Made by a program: the position numbers and the translations under genes
Part shown: one piece after another, positions 17,374 to 25,544 of the stretch
Position numbering within the stretch: the stretch's first letter is position 1
Layout of the letters: each line of letters begins with the position of its first letter
Notes under the pieces: generated by a model
Seen by the model: the letters and a program-made list of their open reading frames with translations, nothing else
The model's database searches: none
What the model was told of the DNA's origin: nothing
Assembly (NCBI GenBank): GCA_017532145.1
Contig: JAFXJR010000110.1
Span: 1 to 41,950, forward strand
Source: Lachnospiraceae bacterium
Lineage (GTDB): Bacteria; Bacillota; Clostridia; Lachnospirales; Lachnospiraceae
Length of the DNA stretch: 41,950 nucleotides
Reading direction: 5' to 3'

Positions 17374-18508
17374 ACAAATGTTAGATGAATCATTTAAGAC
17401 AATACATGCGGGAGAGGTAGTTGAAGGTACAGTCATCGATGTGAAGCCTGAAGAGCTGATTCTCAACATTGGCTATAAATCCGATGGTATCCTGACCAGA
17501 AACGAATATACCAATGAACCGAATGTAGACCTGACAAAGGTAGCCAAGCCAGGCGACACAATGGAAGTAAAGGTACTGAAAGTAAACGATGGGGAAGGAC
17601 AGGTGCTTCTTACCTATAAGAGACTGGCAGCAGACAGAGGAAACAAAAAGATTGAAGAAGCTTATAACAACAAAGAGGTACTCACAGCCAAGGTGGCTCA
17701 GGTTCTGGATGGTGGATTGAGTGTAGTGGTAGAGGAAGTAAGAATTTTCATTCCTGCCAGTCTGGTATCAGACGTTTATGAAAAGGATTTATCCAAGTAT
17801 GCGGGACAGGAAGTACAATTTGTGATTAGCGAATATAATCCTAAAAGAAGGAGATATATTGGTGACCGCAAGCAGCTGATTATGGCAGAAAAGGCAGAAC
17901 TTCAAAGAAAGCTGTTTGAATCTATCAACGTAGGAGACGTGGTAGAAGGTGTGGTAAAAAATGTAACCGATTTTGGTGCATTTATCGATTTGGGAGGAGC
18001 GGATGGTCTGCTGCATATTTCAGAGATGTCTTGGGGCAGAGTAGAAAATCCGAAGAAGGTATTTAAGGTAGGTGAGCAGTTAAAGGTGCTGATTAAAGAA
18101 ATCAGCGGTACAAAGATTGCACTCAGCCTTAAGTTTGAGGATGCGGACCCATGGAAGGATGCAGCAGAGAAATATGCAGTAGGTAATGTGGTAACAGGAA
18201 AGGTGGCAAGGATGACAGACTTTGGTGCATTTATTGAACTGGAACCTGGTGTGGATGCCCTTCTTCATGTTTCTCAGATTTCCAAAGAGCATATTGAGAA
18301 GCCTTCCGATGTATTAAAGGCAGGAGATGAGATTACTGCAAAGGTAGTAGATTTTAATAATGATGATAAGAAAATCAGTTTAAGTGTAAAGGCTATGTTT
18401 GCACCGGAACCAAAAGAAGAAGCAGTTGCAGAAGCTGATTCTGATGTAGTTTCTGTAGATATTGATGCAGTAATTGCCAATGAACAGGAAGAAGCTGCAG
18501 AAGAATAG
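17354..18508 (+). CDS. rpsA: 30S ribosomal protein S1 (four S1 domains)
   Basis: The 384-residue protein contains four S1 RNA-binding repeats, beginning near GEVVEGTVIDVKPEEL, EVLTAKVAQVLDGG, GDVVEGVVKNVTDFGAFIDL and GNVVTGKVARMTDFGAFIEL. An acidic tail ends in NEQEEAAEE. Short S1 proteins of this kind are normal in Firmicutes and help mRNA binding to the 30S subunit. ATG 17354 is chosen because GAGGAGG lies ten bases upstream. The overlap with ispH suggests coupled translation. Confidence 0.93.
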   Translation: MSELTFEQMLDESFKTIHAGEVVEGTVIDVKPEELILNIGYKSDGILTRNEYTNEPNVDLTKVAKPGDTMEVKVLKVNDGEGQVLLTYKRLAADRGNKKIEEAYNNKEVLTAKVAQVLDGGLSVVVEEVRIFIPASLVSDVYEKDLSKYAGQEVQFVISEYNPKRRRYIGDRKQLIMAEKAELQRKLFESINVGDVVEGVVKNVTDFGAFIDLGGADGLLHISEMSWGRVENPKKVFKVGEQLKVLIKEISGTKIALSLKFEDADPWKDAAEKYAVGNVVTGKVARMTDFGAFIELEPGVDALLHVSQISKEHIEKPSDVLKAGDEITAKVVDFNNDDKKISLSVKAMFAPEPKEEAVAEADSDVVSVDIDAVIANEQEEAAEE

Positions 18509-18562
18509 ATGGGGAAAGTGATTCCTGCATATGCCAAATAAAAATGATGGTAGGTAGTGCCT

Positions 18563-19339
18563 ATGGCTTATGATTATGAATGGTTCAAAACGGCAATATA
18601 TAATCTTACTAAGATAGATTTAAATGCTTATAAAGAGAAGCAAATGAAGCGTCGTATTGATACGCTGATAGCCAAAAATGGTATTGTAGGATACGATAAG
18701 TATGTAGCTTTTATTAAGGAAAACGGAAAGAAGTTTGAAGAATTTGTCAATTATTTGACGATTAATGTATCAGAATTTTACCGAAATCCGGAGCAGTGGA
18801 GGGTATTGGAGAAAGATATTATTCCTGAATTAATCCGAAAATTTGGCAAGAAATTAAAGATATGGAGTGCTGCCTGTTCTACAGGAGATGAGCCCTATTC
18901 ACTGGTTATGGCGCTATCCAGACATATTCCCTTAGACCAGATTAAGGTTTATGCTACAGATTTGGATAAGCAGGTAATCGAAAAGGCAAAACTGGGGTTG
19001 TATAATGAAAAGAGTATTGCTAATGTACCAGATGATTTGAAGAAGAAATTTTTTAAAAAAATAGGACTGTCTTATCAGATTTCTGATGAGATTAAAAAAA
19101 GGGTTGAATTTTCTCAGCACAATCTTTTGAAGGATAGCTATCAAAATGGATGGCATATGATAGTTTGTCGTAATGTACTAATTTACTTTACAGAAAGTGC
19201 AAAGGATGAAGTATTTGTTAAGTTCCAAAAATGTTTGGCATCCAAAGGTGTATTGTTTATCGGTAGTACAGAACAGATTATCAATTATAAGGACATGGGG
19301 TATGAAAGAAAAAATTCATTTTTTTATGAAAAACCCTAA
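18563..19339 (+). CDS. cheR: CheR-type chemotaxis methyltransferase
   Basis: CheR transfers methyl groups from S-adenosylmethionine to glutamates of chemoreceptors. The N-terminal helical domain (YDYEWFKTAIYNLTKIDLNAY..) is followed by the SAM-binding loop WSAACSTGDEPYSL and the motif MIVCRNVLIYF. The product has 258 residues. ATG 18563 has GGTAGG upstream; an in-frame GTG at 18557 is possible. It stands 54 bp after rpsA with no other che genes beside it, although a chemoreceptor is encoded at 33,107-34,783. A strong terminator follows. Confidence 0.92.
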   Translation: MAYDYEWFKTAIYNLTKIDLNAYKEKQMKRRIDTLIAKNGIVGYDKYVAFIKENGKKFEEFVNYLTINVSEFYRNPEQWRVLEKDIIPELIRKFGKKLKIWSAACSTGDEPYSLVMALSRHIPLDQIKVYATDLDKQVIEKAKLGLYNEKSIANVPDDLKKKFFKKIGLSYQISDEIKKRVEFSQHNLLKDSYQNGWHMIVCRNVLIYFTESAKDEVFVKFQKCLASKGVLFIGSTEQIINYKDMGYERKNSFFYEKP

Positions 19340-19350
19340 GAGTAAAATTG

Positions 19351-19393
19351 AAAGTCTGCTTTATCAACGAAGAGGGATAAAGCAGACTTTTTT
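19351..19393 (+). terminator. Rho-independent terminator after cheR
   Basis: AAAGTCTGCTTTATC pairs with GATAAAGCAGACTTT across a 10-nt loop, followed by Ts. It closes the cmk-ispH-rpsA-cheR side. A second hairpin (CTCCGACTT-CTGT-AAGTCGGGG) lies just downstream. Confidence 0.9.
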
Positions 19394-19437
19394 GTGAACT
19401 CCGACTTCTGTAAGTCGGGGAAGTTCCTTGTTGTATC

Positions 19438-19571
19438 GTAACTATTCAGCAGGTCTGCACACTTATTGTGCTAACCGCAGGAAAATGTAGTGATAACAAG
19501 CAAAAATTCTATCATCGTAGGCGATTTTCATGGATTTTTTCCTGGTAACTTTGAGGATACTAAACAGTTAT
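19438..19571. repeat. Dispersed repeat R1, full copy (R1b), overlapping the end of yprB
   Basis: The ends are inverted: GTAACTATTCAG at the left and CTAAACAGTTAT at the right. Inside are GCACA-CTTAT-TGTGC and a hairpin with AAAAAT and ATTTTT arms. The last 44 bp lie within the yprB frame and encode its final residues and stop codon. Confidence 0.85.
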
Positions 19572-20667
19572 GTTGCAGCATCATTTGTAAAACATGGGAG
19601 GCATAGTGAGAAAATAATTGCCTGTCTTTTTTTATATCTTCTGTTAATTCAAAAAATAGTTCCTTACTATGATATTCTCTCTTAAAAAATGGCTCAAAAA
19701 CTACTTCCCACTGGGGCAGATAGGTAGAAAACTTTTTAGTATAGCAGGTAGCTGCCATAGCTTGAGTACGGTGTGATTTATCTACAAAGGAGGCTACAGA
19801 TTTATGAATAGCAGTATCCTCCTCAGGCAGATAATAATAGCTTTTATAGTTGGAATAAAAGTATTTCATTTCTTCTTCAACCATAGGTACTCTTAAGCTC
19901 CCTTCTTCTTCCTGAGCCTGAAAATAACAGTTGTTGGAGGAAAGGGAAAAGGGATGAGGAAGGGGAGTGGGCAGAGTAAGCTTCATCACCAGTTCTTGCT
20001 TCTGTTGTCCATCCAGATCATAATAATAGTTAGCCTGAACCTTCTGAGCAGATAGTCCATCAATAAAAAGGTCATGGTAGGCTAAAATAGGTAAAATCTG
20101 CAGCATACCTGCTATATCTTCCGCATTGTGAAGGGTAAGAGCTTGGAGAGCAAAATCGGTAGGATTTTTTACATAATCATGGTAGACACTAATAAGCTCA
20201 CCGCCACTAAAGCGATCTTCCCGTTGGATGCCCAGAAATTGTTCGATTGTTTTCAGTTTGCAGTTATCTAATGGTAAAAGCGACTTATAGGGAGACACTC
20301 TCCGATAGATATCAATACCTTCAAAGCGATAGAAGGTATAAGGTAAATCATACTGTTTACATTTTTGCACCAGATAGGGAAGGTCAAAATTATTGCCATT
20401 AAAATGTATCAGATGGGTGTAATTCATAGCAAACTGAAAAAAAGCAGATAAAATCTTCCGTTCCTCACGGTAATCATTGGCAAACCACTGCTTCACAAAC
20501 CATTGTCCCTTTTCACAATAGGCTGTCCCAATTAGGTAGAGATAAGAGCTTTTTGCGGTAAAGCCTGTCGTTTCAATATCCAGAAAAAGAATTTTGTCCG
20601 GGTGTGTTATTTTTTCTAGAGGATAGGTATTGGGTGGAGAAGGTATTGTTTGACGTAAGGTTCTCAC
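19528..20667 (-). CDS. YprB-like ribonuclease H-like (DEDD exonuclease fold) protein
   Basis: The exonuclease-fold motifs are DIETTGF (Exo I), HFNGNNFDLPYL (Exo II) and HNAEDIAGML (Exo III), spanning about residues 25-190. This resembles YprB of Bacillus subtilis, whose function is not well known. The C-terminal half (about 190-379) is less conserved and Tyr/Phe-rich. The likely start is GTG at 20667 behind AAAGGA. The gene is alone on its strand. Its last codons, encoding LVSSKLPGKNP, come from repeat R1b, so the natural C-terminus was probably replaced when the repeat inserted. A short R1 remnant lies directly upstream. Confidence 0.85.
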   Translation of the reverse strand: MRTLRQTIPSPPNTYPLEKITHPDKILFLDIETTGFTAKSSYLYLIGTAYCEKGQWFVKQWFANDYREERKILSAFFQFAMNYTHLIHFNGNNFDLPYLVQKCKQYDLPYTFYRFEGIDIYRRVSPYKSLLPLDNCKLKTIEQFLGIQREDRFSGGELISVYHDYVKNPTDFALQALTLHNAEDIAGMLQILPILAYHDLFIDGLSAQKVQANYYYDLDGQQKQELVMKLTLPTPLPHPFSLSSNNCYFQAQEEEGSLRVPMVEEEMKYFYSNYKSYYYLPEEDTAIHKSVASFVDKSHRTQAMAATCYTKKFSTYLPQWEVVFEPFFKREYHSKELFFELTEDIKKDRQLFSHYASHVLQMMLQHNCLVSSKLPGKNP

Positions 20668-20685
20668 AATCTGTATGATCCTTTC

Positions 20686-20718
20686 GTAACTGTTCAGTAT
20701 TACTTTCTAAATAGTTAC
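20686..20718. repeat. Minimal R1: the two inverted ends only (R1d)
   Basis: GTAACTGTTCAG and CTAAATAGTTAC are separated by 9 bases, matching the terminal inverted repeats of R1b and R1c without the interior. It lies about 20 bp upstream of the yprB start. Confidence 0.6.
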
Positions 20719-20742
20719 ATCCTTTCTATAGTTATCGTTTCC

Positions 20743-20778
20743 TGACACTCTCCATATTAAGATCAGGGGATTCTTGCT
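20743..20778. mobile_element. IS200/IS605-type end hairpin (solo)
   Basis: TGACACTCTCC..ATCAGGGGATTCTTGC resembles the 8385-8417 hairpin and the ends of IS605-family elements. No transposase is nearby. Confidence 0.4.
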
Positions 20779-20807
20779 TCTGCACTTACAAAATATTTAG
20801 TCGAGTC

Positions 20808-20902
20808 AAAGAAGTCTCCCACTTCAAGTACGCTAAGTACTAAGCAGTGAATACTACTTCGCAGTGAAAGGGGACTTACTTGCGAATACCCACTTTGACT
20901 GA
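20808..20902. repeat. Dispersed repeat R3, copy a
   Basis: Starts GAGTCAAAGAAGTCTCCCACTTCAAG and ends CTTACTTGCGAATACCCACTTTGACT. The copy at 26343-26421 has the same ends with a shorter middle. CTTCAAGTACGCT.AGT is shared with 21225-21316. Confidence 0.75.
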
Positions 20903-21000
20903 AAAAATTTTACCACAAGGGATAAAAATTGTCCATCTTCAATTACCTGCGAATATCTACCTTGATGAAGTTTGGTTACTTCTGTTGCAGGGCGTGGAAA

Positions 21001-21112
21001 GAACATGTAAATTCAGCTAATGCATCGCCTGCTTCGCCGTAGGCGACTTTATATGCAGGAGATGTCCGTTACCATTTACAGGTCAGCTGGCTGATGTGTG
21101 AATGGTAACAAA
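21001..21112. repeat. Dispersed palindromic repeat R2, copy b
   Basis: Partner of 13247-13366. The main stem here is GTTACCATTTACA with TGTGAATGGTAAC, fully paired with one G-T. The CCC/GGG of copy a is changed to CCA/TGG, a compensatory change. The second hairpin is CGCCT..AGGCG where copy a has TCACC..GGTGA. This suggests selection on structure at the RNA or single-strand DNA level. Confidence 0.8.
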
Positions 21113-21224
21113 TTTTGCGACATATTAGATAATTATAATATATTTTGCAACATTTCAGTGGTATTTTTTGTTGGAAAATAGTATATTTATATTATAACTT
21201 ATTTCAAGTAGTGAAGCAGATGGT

Positions 21225-21316
21225 GAATATCCGCTTTAACCGAATTAAGGAAGTCCACTTCAAGTACGCTGAGTGCAAGGCAGAGTGCAAGGCATATTCT
21301 ATGCAAACACAATAGG
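21225..21316. repeat. Dispersed repeat R3, copy c (rearranged)
   Basis: GAATATCCGCTTTAACCGAATTAAGGAAGT joins an R3 right-end-like segment to an R3 left end, followed by CCACTTCAAGTACGCTGAGTGCAAGG with a short internal duplication (GAGTGCAAGGCA). Confidence 0.6.
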
Positions 21317-21357
21317 TGATAAGTGGTTATTAATTTTAAAAGAAAGAAGGATGGTAC

Positions 21358-22677
21358 ATGGCAAGATTAACATTTTTCGGTGGTATACATCCCTTTGATG
21401 GAAAAGAGATGTCGAAGGACAAGCCGATTAAGGCGGTGCTACCAAAGGGAGATTTGGTTTATCCATTATCTCAGCATATTGGTGTTCCGGCAGTACCTAT
21501 AGTAAAAAAGGGAGACTATGTGCTGACAGGACAGAAAATTGCAGAGGCAGGAGGATTTGTATCTGCCCCAATCCATGCAACGGTTTCCGGTACAGTAAAA
21601 GTGATTGAACCCCGGAGAGTAGTAACAGGAGACCAGGTGATGAGTATCGTGGTGGAAAACGACGGAAAATATGATGAGGTTACTTATTCTTCAGTGGAGT
21701 CCTATGAGCAACTCTCCAGGGAGGAGACGATTGAAAGGATAAAGGAAGCCGGAGTGGTAGGTATGGGAGGTGCAGGCTTCCCTACTTTTATCAAACTTTC
21801 CCCTAAGCAACCGGAGAAGATTGATTATATTATTGCCAATTGTGCAGAATGTGAACCCTATTTGACTTCAGATTATAGAAGGATGCTGGAGGAGCCGGAG
21901 AAGCTGATTGGCGGATTGAAAATTATACTGGGACTTTTTCCAAATGCCAGAGGGATTCTTGCCGTAGAGGACAATAAGCCTGACTGTATTGAGTTATTGC
22001 AGAAGATGACAAAGAATGAAACAAAGATTAGTGTAAAAGCATTAAAGACAAAGTATCCCCAGGGAGCAGAACGACAGATTATTTATGCAGCTACAGGACG
22101 TAGTATTCATTCTGGTATGCTGCCGGCAGATGCAGGCTGTATCGTAGATAATGCAGATACTATTGTAGCTGTCTATCTGGCGGTGATGCAGGGACGACCA
22201 TTAATGAATCGTATCGTTACCGTGACAGGAGAGGCAATTGCTGACCCCAGAAACTTTCTTATTAGAATAGGGACAAATTATCATGAACTGGTTGAGGAGG
22301 CAGGAGGCTTTAAGGAAGAACCGGTAAAGATTGTTTCTGGTGGTCCAATGATGGGATTTGCTCTCTTTGGTTTAGATGTTCCTACCACAAAAACGGCATC
22401 AGCTCTTTTATGCATGACACGGGATGATGTATCGGCAATGGAGCCAACGGCTTGTATTCACTGCGGAAAATGTGTGGATGCCTGTCCCAGCAGACTGCTG
22501 CCATGTACATTATCAGAATTTGCGGAGCATGATAGGGTGGAGGATTTTCTCACCTATTATGGAATGGAATGTATGGAGTGTGGTTGCTGCAGCTTCGTCT
22601 GTCCGGCCAAGCGTCCTCTGGCACAGTCTATCAAATCCATGAGGAAGATACAGCTGGCAAAGAGAAATAAGAAATAG
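21358..22677 (+). CDS. rnfC: Rnf complex subunit C
   Basis: RnfC is the peripheral NADH-site subunit of the Rnf complex, which passes electrons from ferredoxin to NAD+ while exporting ions. The 439 residues show an N-terminal domain (GGIHPFDGKEMSKDKP), an FMN/NADH-binding Rossmann region (VGMGGAGFPTFIKL..NCAECEPYLTSDYR) and two 4Fe-4S motifs (CIHCGKCVDACPS and CMECGCCSFVCPAKRP). It is the first gene of the operon, behind a repeat-rich region. Its start has AAGAAGG upstream, and rnfD follows 12 bp later. Confidence 0.97.
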   Translation: MARLTFFGGIHPFDGKEMSKDKPIKAVLPKGDLVYPLSQHIGVPAVPIVKKGDYVLTGQKIAEAGGFVSAPIHATVSGTVKVIEPRRVVTGDQVMSIVVENDGKYDEVTYSSVESYEQLSREETIERIKEAGVVGMGGAGFPTFIKLSPKQPEKIDYIIANCAECEPYLTSDYRRMLEEPEKLIGGLKIILGLFPNARGILAVEDNKPDCIELLQKMTKNETKISVKALKTKYPQGAERQIIYAATGRSIHSGMLPADAGCIVDNADTIVAVYLAVMQGRPLMNRIVTVTGEAIADPRNFLIRIGTNYHELVEEAGGFKEEPVKIVSGGPMMGFALFGLDVPTTKTASALLCMTRDDVSAMEPTACIHCGKCVDACPSRLLPCTLSEFAEHDRVEDFLTYYGMECMECGCCSFVCPAKRPLAQSIKSMRKIQLAKRNKK

Positions 22678-22689
22678 GAGGTACATAAG

Positions 22690-23628
22690 GTGAGTGATTT
22701 GATGAAGGTATCATCCAATCCCCATGTCAGATCCAGGGTAACAACATCCGGTATTATGCAAATGGTGGTTCTGGCTCTGCTTCCGGCAACGGGCTTTGGA
22801 ATCTATAATTTTGGAATAGATGCACTGATTTTGATAACCGTGACGGTGTCAACTACTGTTTTAACCGAATATACCTATGAAAAATTATTGAAGAAAAAAG
22901 TAACCATAGACGATTTCTCTGCAGTGGTTACCGGACTTTTGCTGGCTCTTAATCTGCCCTCTACAGTGCCTTGGTGGATTGGTGTAATCGGTGGTATTTT
23001 TGCCATTTTAGTAGTAAAGATGTTGTTTGGTGGTCTGGGACAGAATTTTATGAATCCGGCACTGGCTGCCAGATGCTTCCTGCTTATTTCCTTTACTTCC
23101 ATTATGACGAATTTTGAGGCCGATGTATATACAGGTGCAACTCCCCTGGCAGAACTGAGAGCTGGGGAAAAGGTGGATTTAATGAATATGATAGTGGGAA
23201 GGACGGCAGGTACGATTGGTGAGACATCTATGATAGCCATTGCTATCGGTGCCTGTCTGCTGCTTTTGGTAGGAATTATTGATTTGCGTATTCCAGGCAG
23301 TTATATTTTGAGTTTTCTGGTTTTTCTGCTGCTGTTTGGAGGTCATGGTGGAGATGTGAATTATCTGGTGGCTCATCTGACGGGAGGCGGTCTGATGCTG
23401 GGAGTCTTCTTTATGGCTACTGACTATGTTACCAGACCAATTACTAAGAAGGGACAGTATGTATTTGGTATTTTACTGGGGATATTGACAGGAATCTTCC
23501 GTGTATTTGGTCCATCGGCTGAAGGGGTTTCCTATGCGATTATTATTGGTAATCTGATGGTACCTTTGATTGATAATGCCACCCGTCCGAAGGCATTTGG
23601 CATTAAAGGAGGAAAGTCTCATGAATAA
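22690..23628 (+). CDS. rnfD: Rnf complex subunit D (flavinylated membrane subunit)
   Basis: RnfD is an integral membrane subunit with many hydrophobic helices over 312 residues. The covalent-FMN motif is YTGATPLAELRAG, where the Thr of TGAT is the flavinylation site used by ApbE. NFMNPALAARCFL is a family signature. Translation most likely starts at GTG 22690, 8 bases after AGGAGG. The stop codon overlaps the rnfG start by 8 bases (ATGAATAA). Confidence 0.96.
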   Translation: MSDLMKVSSNPHVRSRVTTSGIMQMVVLALLPATGFGIYNFGIDALILITVTVSTTVLTEYTYEKLLKKKVTIDDFSAVVTGLLLALNLPSTVPWWIGVIGGIFAILVVKMLFGGLGQNFMNPALAARCFLLISFTSIMTNFEADVYTGATPLAELRAGEKVDLMNMIVGRTAGTIGETSMIAIAIGACLLLLVGIIDLRIPGSYILSFLVFLLLFGGHGGDVNYLVAHLTGGGLMLGVFFMATDYVTRPITKKGQYVFGILLGILTGIFRVFGPSAEGVSYAIIIGNLMVPLIDNATRPKAFGIKGGKSHE

Positions 23629-24280
23629 AGATATGAAAGGGATGTGGAAGGATACCCTGATTTTATTTGCGATTACATTGATTGCCGGACTTATATTGGG
23701 TGGTGTATATCAGGTTACAAAGGCTCCTATTGCAGCACAGAAGGAAAAGGTAAAGCAGGAAGCCTGCAGGGAGGTTTTTTCAGATGCAGCCTCCTTTAAG
23801 GATGTCGCTTTTCACATGGGAGAAGAAGAATTTCGTACTCCCCGGGATACTGCATGGGTGGAAAATGGCTTTGATGGTGTGGATATTGGAGAGGTAATGC
23901 AGGCAGTGGATGCTGACGGAAGCAGTCTTGGTTATATTATTACAGTAACGGCTCATGAGGGCTATAGCGGAGACATTCAGTTTATGATGGGAGTAAGAGA
24001 GAACGGTATCCTAAATGGAATTTCTTTGTTGTCTATTTCAGAAACTGCCGGACTGGGCATGCGGGCAGAGGAGGTATTAAAGCCTCAGTTTGTCGATAGG
24101 AAAGAAGGTGATTTTGTCTATGTGAAGGGAGGAGCTGGGACAGGATTAGCAGGCAGTACTGGACAGATTGATGTAATTACAGGGGCAACAGTGACAACCA
24201 GTGCCATTTTAGACGGAGTAAATGCAGGACTTTATTATTTCCGAACAGTCCTGATGGAAGGAGGAAACAGCAATGGGTAA
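23621..24280 (+). CDS. rnfG: Rnf complex subunit G (flavinylated)
   Basis: The 219-residue RnfG has one N-terminal membrane helix (TLILFAITLIAGLILGGVY) and an extracytoplasmic FMN-binding domain. The ApbE target motif is DVITGATVTTSAI near the C-terminus. GYSGDIQFMMGV and ISETAGLGM are typical of the family. ATG 23621 has AAAGGAGG upstream within rnfD; the frame is open further 5' but those starts lie inside rnfD. The end overlaps rnfE by 8 bases. Confidence 0.95.
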   Translation: MNKDMKGMWKDTLILFAITLIAGLILGGVYQVTKAPIAAQKEKVKQEACREVFSDAASFKDVAFHMGEEEFRTPRDTAWVENGFDGVDIGEVMQAVDADGSSLGYIITVTAHEGYSGDIQFMMGVRENGILNGISLLSISETAGLGMRAEEVLKPQFVDRKEGDFVYVKGGAGTGLAGSTGQIDVITGATVTTSAILDGVNAGLYYFRTVLMEGGNSNG

Positions 24281-24953
24281 CAATAGCTCAATGGAAAGAC
24301 TCTATAATGGTCTTGTAAAAGAAAATCCTACATTTGTGCTGATGCTGGGTATGTGTCCCACCTTGGCAGTTACCACTTCTGCCGTTAATGGACTGGGGAT
24401 GGGACTGACTACTATGGTTGTACTGGCTTTGAGTAATATGATTATTTCCCTACTGAGGAATCTGATACCAGAAAAGGTAAGAATCCCGGCTTTTATCGTT
24501 ATTATTGCTTCTTTTGTAACGATGGTGGAGCTGTTATTGGAAGGATTTATTCCTTCTTTGTATGATGCACTGGGATTATATATACCACTAATTGTTGTAA
24601 ACTGTATTATTCTGGGCAGGGCAGAAGCCTATGCTTCTAAAAACCCTGTACTTCCCTCCCTTTTTGATGGTATAGGAATGGGACTTGGTTTTTCCTTTGC
24701 TCTCACCTGTATTGGGGCATTACGGGAAATCATTGGTGCGGGAGAAATCTTTGGTTTTCGGATTATGCCTCAGTCCTATGTTCCCTGTACTATCTTTATT
24801 ATGGCTCCCGGTGCCTTTTTCGTCCTTTCTGCTCTGACAGCCATTCAGAACAAAATAAAAATCAATGGAGAAAGAAAGGGAAAAGATATGTCAAAGCTTC
24901 AGTCCGGCTGTGGAGGAGACTGTATAAACTGCGGAGGAAAGGAGGGAGAATAG
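24273..24953 (+). CDS. rnfE: Rnf complex subunit E, with Cys-rich tail
   Basis: RnfE is a six-helix membrane subunit of the NqrD/RnfE family (NPTFVLMLGMCPTLAVTTSAVNGLGMG, YIPLIVVNCIILGRAEAYA). With RnfA it holds an iron-sulfur centre between the two subunits. It has 226 residues; the last 20 or so are an added hydrophilic tail with CGGDCINCGG. Cys-rich tails like this occur in Lachnospiraceae-type RnfE proteins, and their role is unknown to me. rnfA begins one base after the stop. Confidence 0.95.
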   Translation: MGNNSSMERLYNGLVKENPTFVLMLGMCPTLAVTTSAVNGLGMGLTTMVVLALSNMIISLLRNLIPEKVRIPAFIVIIASFVTMVELLLEGFIPSLYDALGLYIPLIVVNCIILGRAEAYASKNPVLPSLFDGIGMGLGFSFALTCIGALREIIGAGEIFGFRIMPQSYVPCTIFIMAPGAFFVLSALTAIQNKIKINGERKGKDMSKLQSGCGGDCINCGGKEGE

Positions 24954-24954
24954 A

Positions 24955-25533
24955 ATGGTAACAGAATTGCTTATCATTTTAATCAGCTCATCTTTGGTAA
25001 ATAATGTGGTACTCAGCCAGTTTCTTGGGCTGTGTCCCTTTCTGGGTGTATCAAAAAAGACGAATACAGCAGCAGGCATGGGGGTGGCAGTTATCTTCGT
25101 TATCACTCTGGCTTCAGCAGTTTCAGGTATTGTCTATCAATTTGTACTGGAGAAGCTGGGGATTACCTATTTGCAGACCATTGTATTTATTTTGGTAATT
25201 GCAGCTCTGGTACAGTTTGTGGAGATGTTTTTAAAAAAATTTATGCCCTCTCTCTATCAGGCATTGGGTGTCTATCTTCCACTGATTACGACCAACTGTG
25301 CCGTATTAGGAGTAGCATTGACCAATGTACAGAAAAAATATGGTATTTTAGAGGGTATCGTTAATGGATTCGCCACTTCGGTGGGATTTACCATAGCTAT
25401 TATTATTCTGGCTGGTATTCGGGAAAGAATGGAATATAATGACATACCAGAGTCCTTCCAGGGAATGCCTATTGTCCTGATTACAGCAGGACTAATGGCG
25501 ATTGCATTCTGTGGATTTTCAGGCTTATTGTAG
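24955..25533 (+). CDS. rnfA: Rnf complex subunit A
   Basis: RnfA is the six-helix partner of RnfE (192 residues). Family signatures are SSSLVNNVVLSQFLGLCPFLGVSKK and ALGVYLPLITTNCAVLGVALTN, each with a conserved Cys in the membrane. The gene begins one base after the rnfE stop and uses GGAGGAAAGGAGGG in rnfE as its ribosome site. rnfB follows 11 bp later. Confidence 0.96.
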   Translation: MVTELLIILISSSLVNNVVLSQFLGLCPFLGVSKKTNTAAGMGVAVIFVITLASAVSGIVYQFVLEKLGITYLQTIVFILVIAALVQFVEMFLKKFMPSLYQALGVYLPLITTNCAVLGVALTNVQKKYGILEGIVNGFATSVGFTIAIIILAGIRERMEYNDIPESFQGMPIVLITAGLMAIAFCGFSGLL

Positions 25534-25544
25534 GAGGTGGCGGA

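Larger units (their letters stand above)
20668..21357. other. 690-bp intergenic region packed with repeats upstream of rnfC
   Basis: No gene is visible. In order it holds a minimal R1 end-pair (20686-20718), an IS605-type hairpin (20743-20778), R3 (20808-20902), R2 (21001-21112) and another R3 (21225-21316). Between them, 21150-21200 is AT-rich with TTGTTG..TATAA-like boxes that could hold the rnf promoter, but spacing is not convincing. The rnfC ribosome binding site is AGAAAGAAGG at 21341-21350. Confidence 0.7.

Noticed and set aside
20668-21357. CRISPR-like array
   Set aside because: The repeats are of different families, unequal in length and not regularly spaced.
25004-25364. Overlapping plus-strand frames inside rnfA
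   Set aside because: They are out-of-phase shadows of rnfA, which has full family signatures.
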